Shown: in pieces, positions 1-9,840 of the stretch
How positions within the stretch are numbered: position 1 is the first letter of the stretch
Layout: each line of letters opens with the position of its first letter
DNA from: JAOPZW01 sp963803375
GTDB taxonomy: Bacteria; Actinomycetota; Thermoleophilia; Solirubrobacterales; Solirubrobacteraceae
Reading direction: 5' to 3'
NCBI GenBank assembly: GCA_963803375.1
Contig: CAWDMB010000005.1
Location: 124,001 to 188,000, forward strand
DNA: 64,000 nucleotides
Translations under genes and position numbers: made by a program
Notes under the pieces: model-generated
Databases searched by the model: none
Told to the model about the DNA's origin: nothing
The model's input: the letters and a program-made list of their open reading frames with translations, nothing else

Positions 1-306
1 CACGGCGCCCTCGACGAGCGGCGCCTCGCTCAGGCGCACCCGGTCGCCGCCGTCGGCCAGCAGCTCGATCGCCATCTCCGCGCTCATGAGCGCCGAGCCG
101 AGGTCCATGAGCACGAGCACGCCGTCGTCGGACATCGCCCGCTCCACGGCCGCGCGCACGCGCTCGGGGTCGGTCCCGAGCGCATCGGGCTCCTCGAGGC
201 CGCCGGCGGCCTCGAGCGCGAGCTCCTCGCCGCCCATCTCGCGGGCGAGCGCGACGACGCCGTCCGCGAGCGCCCGGCTGTGGGAGACGACGACGAGGCC
301 GACCAC
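1..306 (-). CDS. dhaM: DhaM, PTS-type phosphotransferase subunit of dihydroxyacetone kinase (partial, 3' end outside window)
   Basis: Only the first 102 residues are present. They read as an EIIA-mannose-type fold: MVGLVVVSHSRALADG, where the His of SHS is the expected phosphorylated residue, then a conserved VLVLMDLGSALMS stretch near residues 70-82. In the family this subunit takes phosphate from HPr and keeps ADP bound to DhaL phosphorylated. The GTG start at 306 lies 7 bases after the glpC stop, so it is the last gene seen of the glycerol/DHA operon. It implies that the host has PTS enzyme I and HPr. Whether extra HPr/EI-like domains follow cannot be seen. Confidence 0.88.
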   Translation of the reverse strand, partial: MVGLVVVSHSRALADGVVALAREMGGEELALEAAGGLEEPDALGTDPERVRAAVERAMSDDGVLVLMDLGSALMSAEMAIELLADGGDRVRLSEAPLVEGAV

Positions 307-313
307 GGCCAGG

Positions 314-1540
314 TCAGGTGTCGAGCCCGTACGCCCGGTGCAGGAAGTCGATCGGGTGCACCGACGCGCGCTCGGTCGCGTGGCTGATCTGCCACCGGCA
401 CGTCTCGCTGTCGCACGCGACCGTGTCCACGCCGGAGCTGCGCACCTGGCCGAAGAGGTCGGCGCCGACGGCCATGGCGATGTCGTACTTCTCCTGCTTG
501 AGGCCGTAGGTCCCGGCGACGCCGCAGCAGCGGGCGTCGGACTCGACGACCTCGAGCTCGGGGATCAGGGCCAGCAGGTCGAGCGCCGGCTTGCCGATCC
601 AGTGCCCCTGTTGCTGGCAGGGGGCGTGGTACACGATGCGCTCGGGCACCGCCCGGAAGTCGGTCCTCAGCTCGCCGCGGTCGTAGAGGTCGAGCAGGAA
701 CTCGCAGATGTCGTAGGTGCGCTCGGAGACGAGCCGGAGGTCGGGATCGTTCTCCAGGCCGAGGATCTCGCGCCCCTCGCGCTTGAGCATGAGCGTGCAG
801 CTCGTCGCGTTGCCGACGATGACCGAGCCATCGCGCACGTGCGGCGCGAGCGCGCGCGCGAGCCGCGTGAGGGAGCCGCGGGCAGCGTCGAAGAGGCCGC
901 TCGACTGCAGCGGCAGCCCGCAGCAGTCCTGCTTGGGGATCTCGACCTCGAAGCCGTTGTGCTCGAGGATCGCCTTGACCTTCTGACCCTCCTGCGGTTC
1001 GTAGTACTCCGTGCCGCAGTTGTGGAAGTAGACGACCTTGCGCCCCGTCCGCGGGCTCGGGTGCTTGCGGGCCCACGACGAGAAGCGCCAGCCGGCGAAC
1101 GCCGCGACCGGCGCGTCGCGATGGATGCTCAGGAGCCGCTCGGCGGCGATCCGCGCGAAGCGGTTGCGCAGCAAGGCATTGGCGATCGGCGCCGCCGGCG
1201 TCCCCAGGCGCCCGAGCACCGTCGGGCGCGTGATGATGCGGTCGCGCAACGGGACGCCCTTCTGGCGCTTGAGCTTGTGGCGCGCCTGGGCGTTGATCTC
1301 GGCGATCTTCACCCCCTGCGGACAGACCTGTGAGCAGATCCCGCAGCCCGAGCAGTAGTCGACCGACCACTCGACCGACGGCTCGTCGGCGACCCGCAGG
1401 CGCTCGGCCTGCGGCCCCACGTACTTCGGGCCCCCGAACAGCGGCGTGACGTTCGAGACCGGGCAGGCCGTCTCGCAGATCGTGCATTTGACGCAGTGGT
1501 CGAGCGAGCCGCGCAGCAGCTCGTGCAGCACGTCGGTCAT
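314..1540 (-). CDS. glpC: Anaerobic-type glycerol-3-phosphate dehydrogenase subunit C (GlpC)
   Basis: 408 aa from the ATG of MTDVLHELL, which overlaps the glpB stop as ATGA; a longer in-frame upstream extension is low-complexity and unlikely. Two ferredoxin-type clusters lie near the N-terminus (CVKCTICETACPV and CSGCGICSQVCPQG), followed by two CCG heterodisulfide-reductase-like domains (NCGTEYY...DCCGLPLQ and APCQQQGHW...RCCGVAGTYG). In the family GlpC anchors GlpAB to the membrane and passes electrons to quinone. It is translationally coupled to glpB and followed 7 bases later by dhaM. Confidence 0.93.
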   Translation of the reverse strand: MTDVLHELLRGSLDHCVKCTICETACPVSNVTPLFGGPKYVGPQAERLRVADEPSVEWSVDYCSGCGICSQVCPQGVKIAEINAQARHKLKRQKGVPLRDRIITRPTVLGRLGTPAAPIANALLRNRFARIAAERLLSIHRDAPVAAFAGWRFSSWARKHPSPRTGRKVVYFHNCGTEYYEPQEGQKVKAILEHNGFEVEIPKQDCCGLPLQSSGLFDAARGSLTRLARALAPHVRDGSVIVGNATSCTLMLKREGREILGLENDPDLRLVSERTYDICEFLLDLYDRGELRTDFRAVPERIVYHAPCQQQGHWIGKPALDLLALIPELEVVESDARCCGVAGTYGLKQEKYDIAMAVGADLFGQVRSSGVDTVACDSETCRWQISHATERASVHPIDFLHRAYGLDT

Positions 1541-2814
1541 GCGGTCGCCTTCGCCCCCTCCTCCGCCAGGACGGCCTGCGCCGCCCGGTGGCCGCTCGTC
1601 AGCGCGATGCCCTCCCCCGACCCCTCGCGCCACGACGCCGCCCCCGGCAGCGAGGCGCCGGCCACGAAGACGTTCTCGGTGCCCGCGGCCAGCAGGTCGC
1701 CGTCGACGGCGACGCCCACGCGCGACATCGGCTGCTCGCCGAGGTACTCGGGCAGGAAGCGCGGCTCGCCCGGGCCCGGCGCACCGCGCACCGGCAGGCC
1801 GAGCGCCGTCTCGCGCACGACCCAGTCCGAGCCGAGCTCGATCGCGCCCGAGGCGAAGCCGCCGGTGGCCAGGACGAACCAGCGCGCGTGCCAGGTCACG
1901 TCGTGGCCCGCGGCGTCGGTGCGGACCGACTTCAACCGCGCGCCGTCGCGTTCGGACCCGACGACCGCGCCGCCGAGCATGAGCCGTCCGCCCAGCTCGC
2001 GCAGCGCCGCGCGCAGCAGATCGGTCACCCGCATGCCGGGCACCGACGGCGGGATCGTCGGGATCTCGAACACGGGGCGGTCGAGGCGGTCCTGGAGGTC
2101 CTGCCAGGCGCCGTGCGGGTCTCGCAGGCCGAGCACCGCGGGCACCGCGACGCGCTCGTCACCCCGCAGGCGCGAGCCGACGCGGCCCGCGAAGCCCGCG
2201 CGGAAGGCCGGGTCGTCCAGGCGCCGCGCGAGGCCGAGCGCGCTGGCGTCGGCGCGGTCGAGCTCGAGCTCGATCTCGATCGCCCGCGCCCGGATCCCGG
2301 CGGCCGTGAGGTTGTCGGCGCAGAGCCTGGGATGGAAGTCGCGAAGCGCGCGCGTTCCGACGACGCAGACCGGGCCGGTGGCGGCCGCGGCGTCGCCGCC
2401 GGCCATCGTCTCCGGCACGAGCGCGGAGGGCCGCAGCCCGCCGACGGCGGTGGGCAGCAGGTGGTTGCGCGCGAGGCTGCCGACGTAGCGGTAGCCGGCG
2501 TGCGGTCCCGCCTGCACCTTGGCGGCGAACCACTCGAGCGCGGGGGCGACGGCGTCCGCGCCCAGCAGCGCGTAGGGGTGGTCGGGGCGGGAGGCGGCGA
2601 AGCCGGCGAGCGCGTTGCCCGGCTCCTCGACGCGCTCGGGGTCGTAGCCGAGGACGTCGATCGTCCCCGGGGCCAGGTGCGTCGAGCCGATGCCCTTGGC
2701 CAGGACGGCGACCTTCGCGCCGTCCTCGGCCAGCCGGATCGCCGCCGTCATCCCGGCGGTCCCCGCGCCGATGACGACGGCGTCGACGTGGCGCTCGGCG
2801 CGGCGGGCGCTCAT
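1537..2814 (-). CDS. glpB: Anaerobic-type glycerol-3-phosphate dehydrogenase subunit B (GlpB)
   Basis: 425 aa. The N-terminus has a dinucleotide-binding motif, VVIGAGTAGMTAAIRLAEDGAKVAVLAKG, and a second conserved block TWHARWFVLATGGFASGAIEL. It belongs to the GlpB flavoprotein family that works with GlpA and GlpC in oxidizing sn-glycerol 3-phosphate to dihydroxyacetone phosphate. The ATG at 2814 overlaps the glpA stop (ATGA) and the gene's own stop overlaps the glpC start the same way, giving a tightly coupled glpABC block. Confidence 0.92.
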   Translation of the reverse strand: MSARRAERHVDAVVIGAGTAGMTAAIRLAEDGAKVAVLAKGIGSTHLAPGTIDVLGYDPERVEEPGNALAGFAASRPDHPYALLGADAVAPALEWFAAKVQAGPHAGYRYVGSLARNHLLPTAVGGLRPSALVPETMAGGDAAAATGPVCVVGTRALRDFHPRLCADNLTAAGIRARAIEIELELDRADASALGLARRLDDPAFRAGFAGRVGSRLRGDERVAVPAVLGLRDPHGAWQDLQDRLDRPVFEIPTIPPSVPGMRVTDLLRAALRELGGRLMLGGAVVGSERDGARLKSVRTDAAGHDVTWHARWFVLATGGFASGAIELGSDWVVRETALGLPVRGAPGPGEPRFLPEYLGEQPMSRVGVAVDGDLLAAGTENVFVAGASLPGAASWREGSGEGIALTSGHRAAQAVLAEEGAKATA

Positions 2815-4367
2815 CGGGGCAGGTGCCCCACGTCGAGGACGCCCTGGAAGATCCAGTCGTCCAGGCGCGCCTGGCGCAGCTGGTCGCCGTAGAGGATCGG
2901 CCACACTCCCCTCCAGCGCTCCTGCAGGAAGCCCAGCAACGCGTCGTTGGCCTGCTCGGAGCTCAGGCCGTCCATGCCGTGCAGGATCCCGGTCGCGCGC
3001 GGAATGCAGAAGCCGCCCTGGCACGGGCCCATGCCGAGGCGCAGCGAGCGGCGGATGTCGTCGAGGTTCGTGGTCTGGCGGCGGCGCAGGACCTCCTCGA
3101 GCTTGTCGCGCGCGATCAGCTCGCACTCGCAGACGAGCTGCTCGGTGCGCAGCCGCGCCTCCTTGCGCTCCAGGCGCTCGCCGAGGTGGTACGTGCGGCG
3201 GCCCTCCGAGCCCGGCAGCGCCACCGACGCCGTCGTGCACGGGCGCTCCTCGCCGAGCTGACGGCAGACGACGTCGAGCGCGTCCTTGGCCATGAGCCGG
3301 AAGGTCGTGAACTTGCCGCCCGTGATGCTGACCAGGCGCTTGACGCCGTCGCGCTCGACGTGGTCGAGGATCGCGTGCGCGCGCGTCACGTCGCGGGTGT
3401 CGGTCCCCGCCTCCTTGGCGTCCTCGAAGAGCGGGCGCACGCCGGTCCAGACCCGCAGCGCGCGCGCCTGCTTGAAGCCCGGCACGAGCTGCTCGCCGTC
3501 GTCGAGCATCGCGTCGACCTCCTCCTGCAGCACCGAGTGGTCGTCGGGGTCCTCGGTGTGTACGTCGGTCGTGCCGATGACGCTCACGGCGCGGATCGGA
3601 ACGATGATGTCCCCGTCCGTGGGCATCTGGCAGCGGTTGACCACCGTGTTCACGAGCCGGTGGTTCATCGCGATCATGATCCCGCGGCCGGGCAGGATCC
3701 GGACGCCCTCGATCCCCGCCATGTCGGCGATCCGCTGCGCCCACGCGCCCGCCGCATTGACGGTCATGCCGGCCTCGACGTCGAGCTCGTCGCCCGTGCG
3801 CGCGTCGCGCACGCGCGCGCCCGTGACCTCGTCGCCGTCGCGGTGGACGCCGATCACCTCGTGGTAGGGCAGCACGCGGGCGCCGTGCTCCTGGGCGCCG
3901 CGCGCCAGGCCCCACACGCACTTCCAGGCGTCGATGCTCGCGTCGGGGACGCGGAAGGCGCGCGAGATCTCCGGGTTCAGGCGCGGCTCGTCGCGCAGCG
4001 CGTGAGCGACCGGGATCTCCTCGCAGGCGATCCCGGTCGCGCGGCAGCCGGCGGCGAAGCGGTCGGCGTAGGCGGGGTCGTCCCACGGCGTCGTGACGAA
4101 GAGCCCGCCGGTGTCCTCGATCGCGTCGGCGACGATCTCGCGCAGGATGCGGTTCTCGCCGATGCACTCGGCGGCCGCGTTGGGGTCCTTGACGGCGTAG
4201 CGACCGCCCGAGTGCAGCAGGCCGTGGAAGCGCCCGCTCGTCCCCTCGGCCAGGTCGGCGCGGTCCACGAGCACGACGCCGAAGCCGCGCAGCGCCGCGT
4301 CCCAGGCGACGCCAGCGCCCGTGGCGCCGCCGCCGATGACGAGCACGTCGGTCGAGAGGGCGGCCAC
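2811..4367 (-). CDS. glpA: Anaerobic-type glycerol-3-phosphate dehydrogenase subunit A (GlpA)
   Basis: 518 aa. FAD-binding GGGATGAG near residue 12 is followed by the DAO-type block GTSGRFHGLLHSGGRYAV. The C-terminal region carries a BFD-like [2Fe-2S] domain (VCECELI...GPCQGGFC), which separates GlpA from the shorter aerobic GlpD. It oxidizes glycerol 3-phosphate to dihydroxyacetone phosphate. It sits 52 bases after glpK and overlaps glpB by 4 bases. The three-subunit form in a probably aerobic soil actinobacterium is notable, but the domain evidence is clear. Confidence 0.94.
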   Translation of the reverse strand: MAALSTDVLVIGGGATGAGVAWDAALRGFGVVLVDRADLAEGTSGRFHGLLHSGGRYAVKDPNAAAECIGENRILREIVADAIEDTGGLFVTTPWDDPAYADRFAAGCRATGIACEEIPVAHALRDEPRLNPEISRAFRVPDASIDAWKCVWGLARGAQEHGARVLPYHEVIGVHRDGDEVTGARVRDARTGDELDVEAGMTVNAAGAWAQRIADMAGIEGVRILPGRGIMIAMNHRLVNTVVNRCQMPTDGDIIVPIRAVSVIGTTDVHTEDPDDHSVLQEEVDAMLDDGEQLVPGFKQARALRVWTGVRPLFEDAKEAGTDTRDVTRAHAILDHVERDGVKRLVSITGGKFTTFRLMAKDALDVVCRQLGEERPCTTASVALPGSEGRRTYHLGERLERKEARLRTEQLVCECELIARDKLEEVLRRRQTTNLDDIRRSLRLGMGPCQGGFCIPRATGILHGMDGLSSEQANDALLGFLQERWRGVWPILYGDQLRQARLDDWIFQGVLDVGHLPR

Positions 4368-4419
4368 GGCGTCAGCCTACCCCCCTCGACCGCTCGCGCT
4401 CCCCGCGTCGGCGCGGCGC

Positions 4420-5952
4420 TCAGGCCTCCTCGGTCTGCGCCTGCTCGGTCTCGCTCTCGAACCAGTCGAAGGTCCGCGTGACGGCGCGCTTCCAGAACTT
4501 GTAGTACTCGTCGCGCCTGCTGGGGTCCATCGTCGGCTCCCAGCGCTTGTCCTCGGCCCAGTTCTCGCGCAGGTCCTCCTCGGAGTTCCAGAATCCCGTG
4601 GCCAGGCCCGCCGCGTAGGCGGCGCCGAGCGCCGTCGTCTCGGCGACCTTCGGCCGGATCACCGGGACGCCGAGCAGGTCGGCCTGGAACTGCATGAGCA
4701 GGTCGTTGGCGACCATCCCACCGTCGACCTTCAGCGACTCGAGCTTGACGCCCGAGTCGTTGTCCATGGCCTCGACGACCTCGCGGCTCTGGTAGGCCGT
4801 CGCCTCGAGCGCCGCGCGCGCGATGTGGCCGGCGTTGACGTAGCGCGTGAGGCCGGCGACGACGCCGCGGGCCTTCGACTTCCAGTACGGCGCGAAGAGG
4901 CCCGAGAACGCCGGCACGAAGTAGCAGCCGCCGTTGTCCTCGACGGACTTCGCGAGGTCCTCGACCTCGGGCGCCGCCTTGATCATCTTGAGGTTGTCGC
5001 GCAGCCACTGCACGAGCGCCCCGGTGATCGCGATCGAGCCCTCGAGGCAGTAGATCGCGTCGTTGTCACCGATCTTGTAGCCGACCGTGGTGATCAGCCC
5101 CGACTTCGACTGGACGGCCTCCGTGCCCGTGTTCAGCAGCAGGAAGTTGCCCGTGCCGTACGTGTTCTTCGCCTCGCCCGGCGAGAAGCACGTCTGCCCG
5201 AACGTGGCCGCCTGCTGGTCGCCGAGGTCGCCGGCGAGCTGCACGCCCTGCAGGCCGCCGGCGCGCACCTCGCCGTAGACCTCGCTCGAGGGCCGGATCT
5301 CGGGCAGCATCGAGCGCGGCACGCCGACGACCCGGCACAGCTCGTCGTCCCAGTCGAGCGTCTGGAGGTCCATGAGCAGCGTGCGGCTCGCGTTGGAGAC
5401 GTCGGTGATGTGCAGGCCGCCGTCCGTGCCGCCCGTGAGGTTCCACATCACCCACGTGTCCATGTTGCCGAACACGAGGTCGCCGGCGTCTGCGCGCTCC
5501 TGGGCCCCGTCGACGTTGTCGAGGATCCAGCGGACCTTCGGCCCCGAGAAGTAGGTCGCCAGCGGCAGCCCGGTCTGCTCGCGCAGGCGGTCCTGGCCGC
5601 CATCGCGCGAGTACTCCTCGACGAGCCGGTCCGTGCGCGTGTCCTGCCACACGATCGCGTTCATCACCGGCTCGCCCGTGTTGCGGTCCCAGACGACCGC
5701 GGTCTCGCGCTGGTTGGTGATCCCCACGCCTGCGATGTCGTCGACGCTGGCGCCGGCGGACGACAGCGCCTCCCCCATGACGTCCTGGGTGCGCGCCCAG
5801 ACCTCGTTGGCGTCGTGCTCGACCCAGCCCGGCTTCGGATAGATCTGCTCGTGCTCCTTCTGGGCGACGGCGACGACCTCGCCGCCGTGGTCGAAGATCA
5901 TCGTTCGCGTGCTCGTGGTGCCCTGGTCGATGGCTGCTGCGTACTTCGCCAT
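4420..5952 (-). CDS. glpK: Glycerol kinase
   Basis: 510 aa, the usual length for GlpK. The N-terminal phosphate-binding signature is AAIDQGTTSTRTMIFD; other FGGY landmarks are GITNQRETAVVWDR, TYGTGNFLLLNTG and LKVDGGMVANDLLMQ. It makes sn-glycerol 3-phosphate from glycerol and ATP for GlpABC downstream. The ATG at 5952 has an AAGGAG Shine-Dalgarno about 9 bases upstream. It lies between dhaL (16 bases upstream) and glpA. Confidence 0.97.
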   Translation of the reverse strand: MAKYAAAIDQGTTSTRTMIFDHGGEVVAVAQKEHEQIYPKPGWVEHDANEVWARTQDVMGEALSSAGASVDDIAGVGITNQRETAVVWDRNTGEPVMNAIVWQDTRTDRLVEEYSRDGGQDRLREQTGLPLATYFSGPKVRWILDNVDGAQERADAGDLVFGNMDTWVMWNLTGGTDGGLHITDVSNASRTLLMDLQTLDWDDELCRVVGVPRSMLPEIRPSSEVYGEVRAGGLQGVQLAGDLGDQQAATFGQTCFSPGEAKNTYGTGNFLLLNTGTEAVQSKSGLITTVGYKIGDNDAIYCLEGSIAITGALVQWLRDNLKMIKAAPEVEDLAKSVEDNGGCYFVPAFSGLFAPYWKSKARGVVAGLTRYVNAGHIARAALEATAYQSREVVEAMDNDSGVKLESLKVDGGMVANDLLMQFQADLLGVPVIRPKVAETTALGAAYAAGLATGFWNSEEDLRENWAEDKRWEPTMDPSRRDEYYKFWKRAVTRTFDWFESETEQAQTEEA

Positions 5953-5968
5953 GTCGGCGTTCTCCTTT

Positions 5969-6589
5969 TCAGCCCGCGAGCGCCTCGGCGGCGCTCTGGA
6001 AGAGGTAGTTGGTGGACGTCGCCCCGGGGTCCTGGTGGCCCGCGGAGCGTTCGCCCAGGTAGCTCGCTCGGCCCTTGCGGGCGACGAGCGGGACAGTGGC
6101 CTCCATGCCCTCCTCGGCGGCGTCGGCGGCGGCCCGCAGGCCGTCGTCGAGATCGGTGGCCCGCTGGAGCGCCGCGACCGCGGGCGCCAGCGAGTCGACC
6201 ATCGTCTTGTCCTCGAGCTCCGCCTTGCCGCGCGCCTGCACGCCCTCGAGGCCCTTCCGCCACGCGGCCGCCCAGTCGGCGAGCTCGACCTGCTCGGTGC
6301 CCGCGAGCGCGCCCCCCATCTGCAGGAACAGCGTGCCGTAGAGCGGGCCGGCGGCGCCGCCGACGCTCGAGACGAGCGCCATCGCGACGGTCTTCAGCAC
6401 CGCGCCGGGGTCGCCCTGCTCGGCCGCCTCGAGCTTCTCGAGCGCCTTGCGCATCCCGCGGTCCATGTTCGTGCCGTGGTCGCCGTCGCCGATGGCCCGG
6501 TCGAGGCGGCAGAGCTCGTCGCGGTGCTCGGCCATCTCAACGGCGAAGCGGCGCATCCACTCCAGGGCGCCGTCCCGGTCGATCGGCAT
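5969..6589 (-). CDS. dhaL: Dihydroxyacetone kinase ADP-binding subunit DhaL
   Basis: 206 aa, standard DhaL length. The nucleotide-binding motif RAIGDGDHGTNMDRG is near residues 30-44, with SSVGGAAGPLYGTLF and the DKTMVDSLAPA block further on, all typical of DhaL. With DhaK and DhaM it forms the PTS-dependent dihydroxyacetone kinase, keeping ADP as a bound cofactor rather than a substrate. It lies 19 bases after dhaK. That the system is PTS-dependent rather than ATP-dependent is inferred from dhaM at the end of the same operon. Confidence 0.93.
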   Translation of the reverse strand: MPIDRDGALEWMRRFAVEMAEHRDELCRLDRAIGDGDHGTNMDRGMRKALEKLEAAEQGDPGAVLKTVAMALVSSVGGAAGPLYGTLFLQMGGALAGTEQVELADWAAAWRKGLEGVQARGKAELEDKTMVDSLAPAVAALQRATDLDDGLRAAADAAEEGMEATVPLVARKGRASYLGERSAGHQDPGATSTNYLFQSAAEALAG

Positions 6590-6608
6590 CTAATGGGCCA
6601 CTGGATGA

Positions 6609-7610
<1,002 letters not shown>

Positions 7611-7625
7611 CTTGCCCCTCCTGAC

Positions 7626-8348
7626 TTAGAAGCTGCCCGGGAACCACCAGTCGAAGGCAAGCGCGCCGAGCACGCCGCCGATGAGCGGGCCGACGACCGG
7701 CACCCAGGCGTACGCCCAGTCGGACGTGCCCTTGCCCGGGATCGGCAGGATCGCGTGGATGATCCGGGGGCCGAGGTCGCGCGCGGGGTTGATCGCGTAG
7801 CCCGTGGGCCCACCGAGCGAGAGGCCGATCGCGAAGATCAGCAGGCCGATGAGCAGCCCCGAGACGCCGGTGATCACCGGCGCCCGGTTGCCGATGATGC
7901 CGAGGATCCCGAACAGCAGCAGGAACGTACCGACGATCTCGGTGACGAGGTTCCAGGCGTAGTTGCGGATCGCCGGGCCCGTGCTGAACACCGACAGCTT
8001 CAGGCCCGGGTCCTCCGTCTCCCTGAAGTGCTCGTAGTAGGACAGCCAGACGAGGATGGCGCCGATGCCCGCTCCGAGGAACTCGCCGACGAGGTAATCC
8101 GGCACGTCACCCCAGTCCGTGATGCCGACGGCCGCAAATCCGAGCGTGACGGCCGGGTTCAGGTGCGCGCCGCTGTATTGACCGACGGCGTAGACGGCCA
8201 TCGCGACGCCCATGCCCCACCCGAAGGCGATCACGATCCAGCCCGAGTTCTGGGCCTTGGACTTGGTCAGCAGCACGGCTGCGACGACGCCGTCGCCGAG
8301 GAGGATCAGGATCGCAGTCCCGATCGTCTCGGACCCGATGATGCTCAA
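7626..8348 (-). CDS. glpF: Glycerol uptake facilitator (MIP/aquaporin family)
   Basis: 240 aa with six hydrophobic segments and both aquaporin boxes, GAHLNPAVT near residue 62 and AINPARDLGPR near residue 190. The Asp after the second NPA box is the residue that marks glycerol-conducting members. The start is TTG at 8348, preceded by an AGGGAG site with about 6 bases spacing; no better in-frame start gives the expected first helix. It is the first gene of the glycerol/DHA operon, directly downstream of a good promoter. Confidence 0.93.
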   Translation of the reverse strand: MSIIGSETIGTAILILLGDGVVAAVLLTKSKAQNSGWIVIAFGWGMGVAMAVYAVGQYSGAHLNPAVTLGFAAVGITDWGDVPDYLVGEFLGAGIGAILVWLSYYEHFRETEDPGLKLSVFSTGPAIRNYAWNLVTEIVGTFLLLFGILGIIGNRAPVITGVSGLLIGLLIFAIGLSLGGPTGYAINPARDLGPRIIHAILPIPGKGTSDWAYAWVPVVGPLIGGVLGALAFDWWFPGSF

Positions 8349-8387
8349 GAGCTGCTCCCTTGACTCGAAGGACCCACGACGGGCGCG

Positions 8388-8417
8388 ACCCTAGTGTCCG
8401 CAGTTTCGCGCTGTCAA
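8388..8417 (-). promoter_or_regulatory. Sigma70-like promoter of the glp/dha operon
   Basis: On the minus strand the -35 TTGACA (8412-8417) and the -10 TAGGGT (8388-8393) are separated by 18 bases. Transcription would start near 8380, leaving an untranslated leader of about 30 bases before the glpF TTG. A consensus -35 hexamer is unusual in this GC-rich sequence. No operator was confidently identified. Confidence 0.65.
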
Positions 8418-8468
8418 CCGACCCTCCGTAGATCGGACCGAGCGCCCGGCGGTGCAACGGAAGTTGCG

Positions 8469-9314
8469 CTACCGGCGACCGGCGAGGCGACGGTAGGGCG
8501 AGGGCGAACCGCCCTTGCCGTCGCCGTCCTCGAAGAAGCGCTGGACGCGTTCGGTTAGCACCCGGGGCTCGTCGTCTGGCCCGATCGGCTCGCCGAACGA
8601 GACCTCGATGCGATGCCGGTGCGAGAGCACCTTGCCCTGCAGCCGCCTCGGCCACAGGCGCCCCGGCGGCATCGCCGCGCTCGTGCCGGTCACCCGGATC
8701 GGGACGACCGCGAGGTTGTGCGCGCGGGCGAGCACCGCGGCGCCGCGGCGCAGGCGCCCCGGCCCGCCGTTGCGCGAGCGTGTGCCCTCCGGGTACAAGA
8801 GGAGGTTCCAGCCCTGGTCGAGGAGCTTGTCGAGGTGCGTGCCGCCGGCCTTGCCGACGCCGCCGCCGCGCCGGTCGATCGGCACCGTGTTGAAGACGAG
8901 CGAGACGAGGAACGCGACGAGCCGGTAGCGGTAGAAGTAGTCGGCCGCGGCCGCCACGGCCGTGCGCTTGCGCAGGCGGCGCGGCAGCGCGGCGAGGATC
9001 ACCGGCGTGTCCATGTGGCTCGCGTGGTTGGCCACGAGGATGACCGGCCCGCGCAGGCCGGCGAGCCGCTCGCGCCCGGTCGCGCGGCGCGCGGCGTAGA
9101 CGTCCATCATCGGCTGGAGGACGAACCGCATGAACCACTCCCGCATGAGGCCGGCGACCCGCGAGCGCGCGAACGGGATGTCGAGCTGGGCCGCCGCCGC
9201 GCGGAGCTGGCGCCCCCGCTCGGGGGCGCTGCGCGCCGCGTCGCCGACGCGGCGCTGCCACGAGCGCTTGCGGCCGAACGACAGCACCGCCGGTCGTACC
9301 CCGCCATGTGGCAC
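8469..9314 (-). CDS. 1-acyl-sn-glycerol-3-phosphate acyltransferase (PlsC family)
   Basis: 281 aa. The acyltransferase motif I NHASHMD (HX4D) is near residue 95 and the motif III block LLLYPEGTRSRNGG is near residue 150; a further VVPIRVTGT block follows. Such enzymes acylate lysophosphatidic acid or related acceptors at the membrane. The start used is GTG at 9314; later starts would still keep the whole catalytic domain. It lies upstream of, and on the same strand as, glpF, but a clear promoter separates them. The exact acceptor is unknown. Confidence 0.85.
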   Translation of the reverse strand: MPHGGVRPAVLSFGRKRSWQRRVGDAARSAPERGRQLRAAAAQLDIPFARSRVAGLMREWFMRFVLQPMMDVYAARRATGRERLAGLRGPVILVANHASHMDTPVILAALPRRLRKRTAVAAAADYFYRYRLVAFLVSLVFNTVPIDRRGGGVGKAGGTHLDKLLDQGWNLLLYPEGTRSRNGGPGRLRRGAAVLARAHNLAVVPIRVTGTSAAMPPGRLWPRRLQGKVLSHRHRIEVSFGEPIGPDDEPRVLTERVQRFFEDGDGKGGSPSPYRRLAGRR

Positions 9315-9375
9315 GCGTTACATCCGCGCCGGGAGCCGGTAAGACTTCGCGGGTACCCATAACGAGGAGGGGACC

Positions 9376-9714
9376 GTGAGCAACGAGCCGAACGAGCACC
9401 CGGACGCGACCGACGACGCGGACGCCGAACGGACCGAGCGCATCGAGGGCGCAGCCCGGCCCGAGCAGCCGCGCCGGGAGTCCTTCGCCGAGGGCGAGGC
9501 GCACCCCGACGAGTTTGCCGGCGAGGACCACATCGGGCGCTTCAGCGAGGGCGAGGAGGCGCTCGACCCGACCACGAACGAGGAGCACGTCGGGCGCTTC
9601 AGCGAGGGCGAGGAGCAGCTCGGCGAGGAGGACCCCGAGAAGCACGTCGAGGGCAGCTTCAGCAGCGGCGTCGACGACGTGCCGCCGGATAAGAGCCCCG
9701 AGCGCCCGCTGTAG
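9376..9714 (+). CDS. Small acidic repeat protein, function unknown
   Basis: 112 aa, very rich in Glu and Asp, with no hydrophobic segment. The GTG start has an AGGAGGGG site about 4 bases upstream. The core holds two near-identical copies of H-[IV]-GRFSEGEE (residues 52-61 and 71-80), flanked by weaker copies (SFAEGE at 36-41 and SFSSGV at 94-99), giving four units spaced by 19-20 residues. It is likely soluble and partly disordered. I do not recognise a named family. It is divergent from the plsC gene. Confidence 0.75.
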   Translation: MSNEPNEHPDATDDADAERTERIEGAARPEQPRRESFAEGEAHPDEFAGEDHIGRFSEGEEALDPTTNEEHVGRFSEGEEQLGEEDPEKHVEGSFSSGVDDVPPDKSPERPL

Positions 9715-9840
9715 GCGACCGCCGAGCGCGGGAACGCGTGATGGTTGTGGTGCCGCCCTCCGCCGTGCGCCACACGTTCGGCTACGTGTTGCCGATTGAC
9801 GCGGGGATCATGCCGTTGGATCTGTAGCCTCGTGATAACG

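Noticed and set aside
84..1487. 467-aa open frame on the minus strand and 415-aa frame on the plus strand across glpC
   Set aside because: Translations are Arg/Pro/Ala-rich with no motif, while the glpC frame carries both ferredoxin and CCG motifs. They are GC-driven shadow frames.
8454..8467. GCAAC-ggaa-GTTGC inverted repeat upstream of the glp promoter
   Set aside because: Short arms just past the plsC stop; no way to tell an operator from chance or a weak terminator.
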